The notes under the pieces are model-generated. The model did no database searches, was not told the origin of the DNA, and saw only the letters and a list, made by a program, of their open reading frames with translations. DNA of 64,000 bases from NCBI RefSeq assembly GCF_000737335.2, contig NZ_JMCC02000006.1, positions 61,026 through 125,025 on the forward strand, given 5' to 3'. Below, in pieces: positions 61,483 to 64,000 of this stretch (position 1 is the stretch's first letter; each line of letters starts with the position of its first letter). The translations under genes and the position numbers were made by a program. The stretch comes from Enhygromyxa salina. GTDB lineage: Bacteria > Myxococcota_A > Polyangia > Nannocystales > Nannocystaceae.

Positions 61483-62234
61483 CGGTGGCGCGGGTGGTCG
61501 ACGAGGCCGACGTGATCAGCGAGGACTTCCCACAGTTCGCGTTGCTCGCGGGGGTCGGGGGCGCTCAGGCACAAACTCCAATCATCGAGGATCGGCATGG
61601 TGCCGGCGCGGCCGAACCACACGATGGTGTTGTCACGGCGCATCATGGTCTGGGCGTTCGCCATGTCCATCCATGGCTCGAAGCCGAGCTTCGTGAGGGT
61701 AGCCTCGACGTTGGTATAGGGCTCGGCGGCGCGGTCGAGTGGGAACGTGCGGCCCTCCCAAAGCCAGCCGCTGAGGCCCTTGTGCTCGTAGCGTTTGGAG
61801 ATCAGAAATACGTAGCCGTCGAACAGAAGCTCGTTCCAGAACGACTCTTCGAGCACCCGGTCCGTCGCCGCGCCAGCACCCGGGTCCTGAATGTCGGGAC
61901 TGCTGGCAAACAAGTATCCGGGAGTCCAACGCTGATGGGTATACGCCCAGAACATGACTTCGTTGACAGGGGTCTCCTCAAACCGGTGGTAGTAGTCCCG
62001 CATGGCGTCGAGGGAGAAGTCGCAGTCGTACATGAACGGGTTCATCGCGCCTTTGGGAGTTGCACCAAACACCCGGAGGAAGGTGATATGCCCGGCGCAC
62101 AATACACATCCCAAATCGCGCTGAACGACGGAGATCGCTTCGTCAGGTAGCCCCCGGACCTCGCTGCGCTGCTGCGGTGCAAACTCCGCGAGGAGGGCGA
62201 GGACCTGTGATGCTCGATGTTCAGAGAGTTGCAT
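61479..62234 (-). CDS. candidate immunity protein
   Basis: A 251-residue cytoplasmic protein, not firmly identified. The N-terminal part (LPDEAISVVQRDLGCVLCAGHITFLRVFG) resembles SMI1/KNR4 (SUKH) immunity proteins, and no signal peptide or membrane segment is seen. It lies directly after the deaminase-fold toxin gene: its ATG at 62234 is 2 bp beyond the toxin stop. The order toxin then immunity is the rule for T6SS effectors. The stop overlaps the DUF2169 start. It would bind and neutralise the toxin. Confidence 0.55.
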   Translation of the reverse strand: MQLSEHRASQVLALLAEFAPQQRSEVRGLPDEAISVVQRDLGCVLCAGHITFLRVFGATPKGAMNPFMYDCDFSLDAMRDYYHRFEETPVNEVMFWAYTHQRWTPGYLFASSPDIQDPGAGAATDRVLEESFWNELLFDGYVFLISKRYEHKGLSGWLWEGRTFPLDRAAEPYTNVEATLTKLGFEPWMDMANAQTMMRRDNTIVWFGRAGTMPILDDWSLCLSAPDPREQRELWEVLADHVGLVDHPRHR

Positions 62235-62236
62235 CG

Positions 62237-62782
62237 TTACTTCTTCGGGTCGTTCTGGCACAGCATGGCCATCATGACCTCACGGCAAGTGTAGCAGGGG
62301 GCCAACATCCCCTTCTTGAGTTCTTTCGCGCTCCACATCTTGTTTGGCGGGCCCCCCAGGTTCGCGCCGACACCCATCGTCAGTCCGCAGCCAAAAGGAA
62401 ACTTCCCCTTCCCGTTCACCCAGGCTTGGTGAAGGGCTTTCTGTTCGACGCAGTTCCCGATCCTGTAGCGATTACCTCCCGTCTGGAGCGACCGGAGTTC
62501 GTCCTTCTCGAGGTCGATTGGATTCCCGGTCTTGAAGTTGAAGATCGGTCCCCCCGAGGGCAACCACCCAGGCATCGACCCCGCATGCGCGGTGAAGGTC
62601 TGCAAGCTACCCCCACAATCCACCTGCAACCCGCCCACCGTGTTCGCGCTCTTCTTCTTCCGAAACTTGTCCACACCGTTCTTGTATTGATCCACGTCCG
62701 TCTTCAATTCCGGAAACTCATGATCTTCAAACGGCTTCCCACAATGCAGGCACTTCACCTCGGGGTCCCCCGGCGCCACCAT
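62237..62782 (-). CDS. deaminase-fold toxin candidate (T6SS effector)
   Basis: A 181-residue protein. Cys111-Val-Glu113 in GNCVEQKAL and the pair Cys163/Cys166 in APCYTCREVM reproduce the zinc site of cytidine-deaminase-fold enzymes (C/HxE and PCxxC, Glu113 as the proton shuttle). Polymorphic toxins with this fold deaminate DNA or RNA bases or nucleotides. The N-terminus has CLHCGKPF, a Cys pair often seen between PAAR-like domains and toxin domains. The ATG at 62782 lies inside the DUF4150 gene (28-bp overlap, other frame); the frame upstream of this ATG still reads like protein (LEPGDSYM). The target is not predictable. Confidence 0.65.
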   Translation of the reverse strand: MVAPGDPEVKCLHCGKPFEDHEFPELKTDVDQYKNGVDKFRKKKSANTVGGLQVDCGGSLQTFTAHAGSMPGWLPSGGPIFNFKTGNPIDLEKDELRSLQTGGNRYRIGNCVEQKALHQAWVNGKGKFPFGCGLTMGVGANLGGPPNKMWSAKELKKGMLAPCYTCREVMMAMLCQNDPKK

Positions 62783-63192
62783 GTAGCTGTCGCCGGGCTC
62801 GAGCTGCTGGCGTTGGCCATGTTGCCGTTGTGGAGCGTCGGCTCGAAGAACCGGATCACCCCCTGGCCCTCAAAGCAGACGTCGAGGCTGCATGACCCCC
62901 AGCTCACCGCGCCCTTGGTCTTGGCCGACATCAACCCGCCGCCCGCGGTCCCGGCTTCGTCGCCCGTGCTGGTCCTGAGCTTGGCGCCACGAATCGCCAC
63001 GGAGCTGCCGCCGATCGTCACCTTCTTGGTCCCGCCGCCAAGATCGCCGCTCTTGGCGGTGTTTGGGTACGGGACCGGGACCGGCCCGCTGGGGCTGGGT
63101 GTCTTGCATGCATCGGGTGTCGCGGCCACGAAGGTCTGACCGTCTCCTGCGTGGATGACTCTTCGGCCGTTGGCATAGACCTTGTTGGACAT
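62755..63192 (-). CDS. DUF4150 PAAR-like protein
   Basis: A 145-residue T6SS tip protein. MSNKVYANGRRVIHAGDGQT, PVPYPNTAKSGDLGGG, VTIGGSSVAIRGAKLRTSTGDEAG and GVIRFFEPTLHNGN give the full DUF4150 pattern. PAAR-like proteins sharpen the VgrG spike and carry effectors. The start at 63192 is the family start; the frame is open 200 codons further upstream but without resemblance to anything. The last 17 residues (NASSSSPATATWWRR...) do not fit the family, and the neighbouring frame continues better into the toxin, so a frameshift may join the two proteins. Confidence 0.8.
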   Translation of the reverse strand: MSNKVYANGRRVIHAGDGQTFVAATPDACKTPSPSGPVPVPYPNTAKSGDLGGGTKKVTIGGSSVAIRGAKLRTSTGDEAGTAGGGLMSAKTKGAVSWGSCSLDVCFEGQGVIRFFEPTLHNGNMANASSSSPATATWWRRGTPR

Positions 63193-63937
63193 CGGTGCGG
63201 ATCGTCTGCGATCAGCACCCATCGCGCAATGCCCCGCGCCGACCGCGGCACACGCAGCAGATCCCCAGCTTCGACGCACACTCAGGATTGGCTGCGCACC
63301 GATCTGGATGCTAACACCCACCGACCGCTGGCCCACGTTGGCGCGCGCCGTTCTGCGAGCGCGCTGCGGCACCGATCCAGCCCGGACCATCTCCGGCGAG
63401 CACACACCGAGCGGTGCGTGTTCACCCATGTCTGTGAGCAAAAGCGGCCCACTTTGGGCCGCATCTCCGATGAAGAACCCGGCGGGACGGGACACCAGAG
63501 TGCGTGCCGGCAGAGGTCCCGATGCGGCGAAGGGGGCCAGCATCGCCACGACAAGTCCGGCGAGTTTCTCCCGCCGTTGGGGGAGTCGGTCGCTACACGT
63601 TGCCGCCGGCGTCGACCGGGAGATGCTGGTCGGGCACCCCTTAGGGCAGCAAACCGGTGATTCCGACTCGGTGCCAGATGACGGCACAGCACCCACGAAC
63701 AACCCAACCACCTCATCGAGCGAGCTCTCTGGAGTTCTGGACCCACCAGTCTGCGACGCGCCAGCCGTCGACGCGGTCGCGTGCTGCTTCATGGTCACGG
63801 TCGGTGGGAGAATGCTACGCCAACACCGGCCTCTGACTCGCTCGTCAAGACCTCCGGGAACAGCTCGTCGGTCGTTCTCGGCTCATCCCAGTGACCACGT
63901 ATTTCCTGGCGATTCACTGTTGGAGTACTGTGCGCGA
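63193..63937. other. no confident gene
   Basis: The minus-strand frame of the DUF4150 gene remains open up to an ATG at 63798. The translation (for example LAGLVVAMLAPFAASGPLPA and GFFIGDAAQSGPLLLTDMGE) is partly protein-like, but I cannot assign a family, and it may be a separate small gene or an N-terminal extension. The rest (63799-63937) is likely a promoter region between divergent genes. Confidence 0.3.
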
Positions 63938-64000
63938 ATGTCGACAACCTCTGTCTCGAGAACTCTCCGCCGCCGGGCGAGCCTGCTCGGTCTCTCGTTC
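63938..64000 (+). CDS. start of an unidentified gene, cut by the window edge
   Basis: Only 21 codons are visible: MSTTSVSRTLRRRASLLGLS and one more. A GGAG sits about 12 bp upstream of the ATG. The basic stretch followed by small hydrophobic residues could be a signal peptide. No function can be given. Confidence 0.35.
   Translation, partial: MSTTSVSRTLRRRASLLGLSF

Overview
The window is GC-rich bacterial DNA that reads as a myxobacterium, most likely of the Nannocystis/Enhygromyxa/Plesiocystis type. The reasons are several eukaryote-like Ser/Thr kinases, many lipoproteins with degenerate low-complexity segments, an OmpA-type protein ending in a MYXO-CTERM-like sorting tail, and a gene for a Delta7-sterol (7-dehydrocholesterol) reductase, an enzyme expected only in the few bacteria that make sterols. 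The genus is inferred, not proven.

Region 1 (1-21305) is chromosomal. It opens with a fatty-acid/polyketide-like set: an ACP-GcvT fusion running off the left edge, a double ketosynthase overlapping it by 4 bp, and a divergent FAD enzyme of the tryptophan-halogenase family. Then come a Tat-type lipoprotein, a VWA lipoprotein with a Gly-Asp repeat, an ECF-like sigma factor, a winged-helix regulator, a Ser/Thr kinase, a Cys-rich secreted protein, the sterol reductase, a double AhpD-like protein, an S9 peptidase and two further lipoproteins.

Region 2 (21306-26277) looks like the remains of a mobile island at a tRNA-His gene. It holds a fragment resembling an IS21 helper ATPase, an antitoxin with a truncated RelE/ParE-like toxin, a double kinase with a Cys-rich repeat tail, and an integrase that keeps only its catalytic half. 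The core genes queF, an ompA-like gene and an fpr-like gene follow (26405-29366).

Region 3 (29367-36225) looks like a replicating satellite or integrated plasmid. It has a 10-bp-phased iteron array, an excisionase-like HTH gene, an ASCH-domain gene, a D12-like DNA methylase with an altered DPPY motif, and a very large ORF joining a Rep-like domain, a ParB-like domain and a second DNA methylase. A 24-bp tandem repeat lies at the start of that ORF.

Region 4 (36226-58000) is the most interesting part: eight closely packed co-directional genes, about 21.8 kb, forming a probable anti-phage defence operon. The order is a DUF499/PglY-like P-loop ATPase, a NERD-pseudokinase-kinase protein, a DUF1156-type DNA methylase, a small unknown protein, a kinase fused to a DptF-like ATPase, a DptG-like protein, a DptH-like nuclease/FtsK translocase, and an AAA ATPase fused to a SAM methyltransferase. 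It combines the restriction half of the phosphorothioate (Dnd/Dpt) systems with a methylase and two kinases reminiscent of Pgl. No phosphorothioation genes, PglZ or BrxL are present. A large imperfect inverted repeat closes it.

Region 5 (58241-63192, minus strand) is a type VI secretion effector cluster: a DUF4150 PAAR-like tip protein, a deaminase-fold toxin candidate, a candidate immunity protein, a DUF2169 adaptor, and a thiolase-fold/HEAT-repeat protein of the TIGR02270 type, all joined by short overlaps. The right edge holds only the first codons of another gene.
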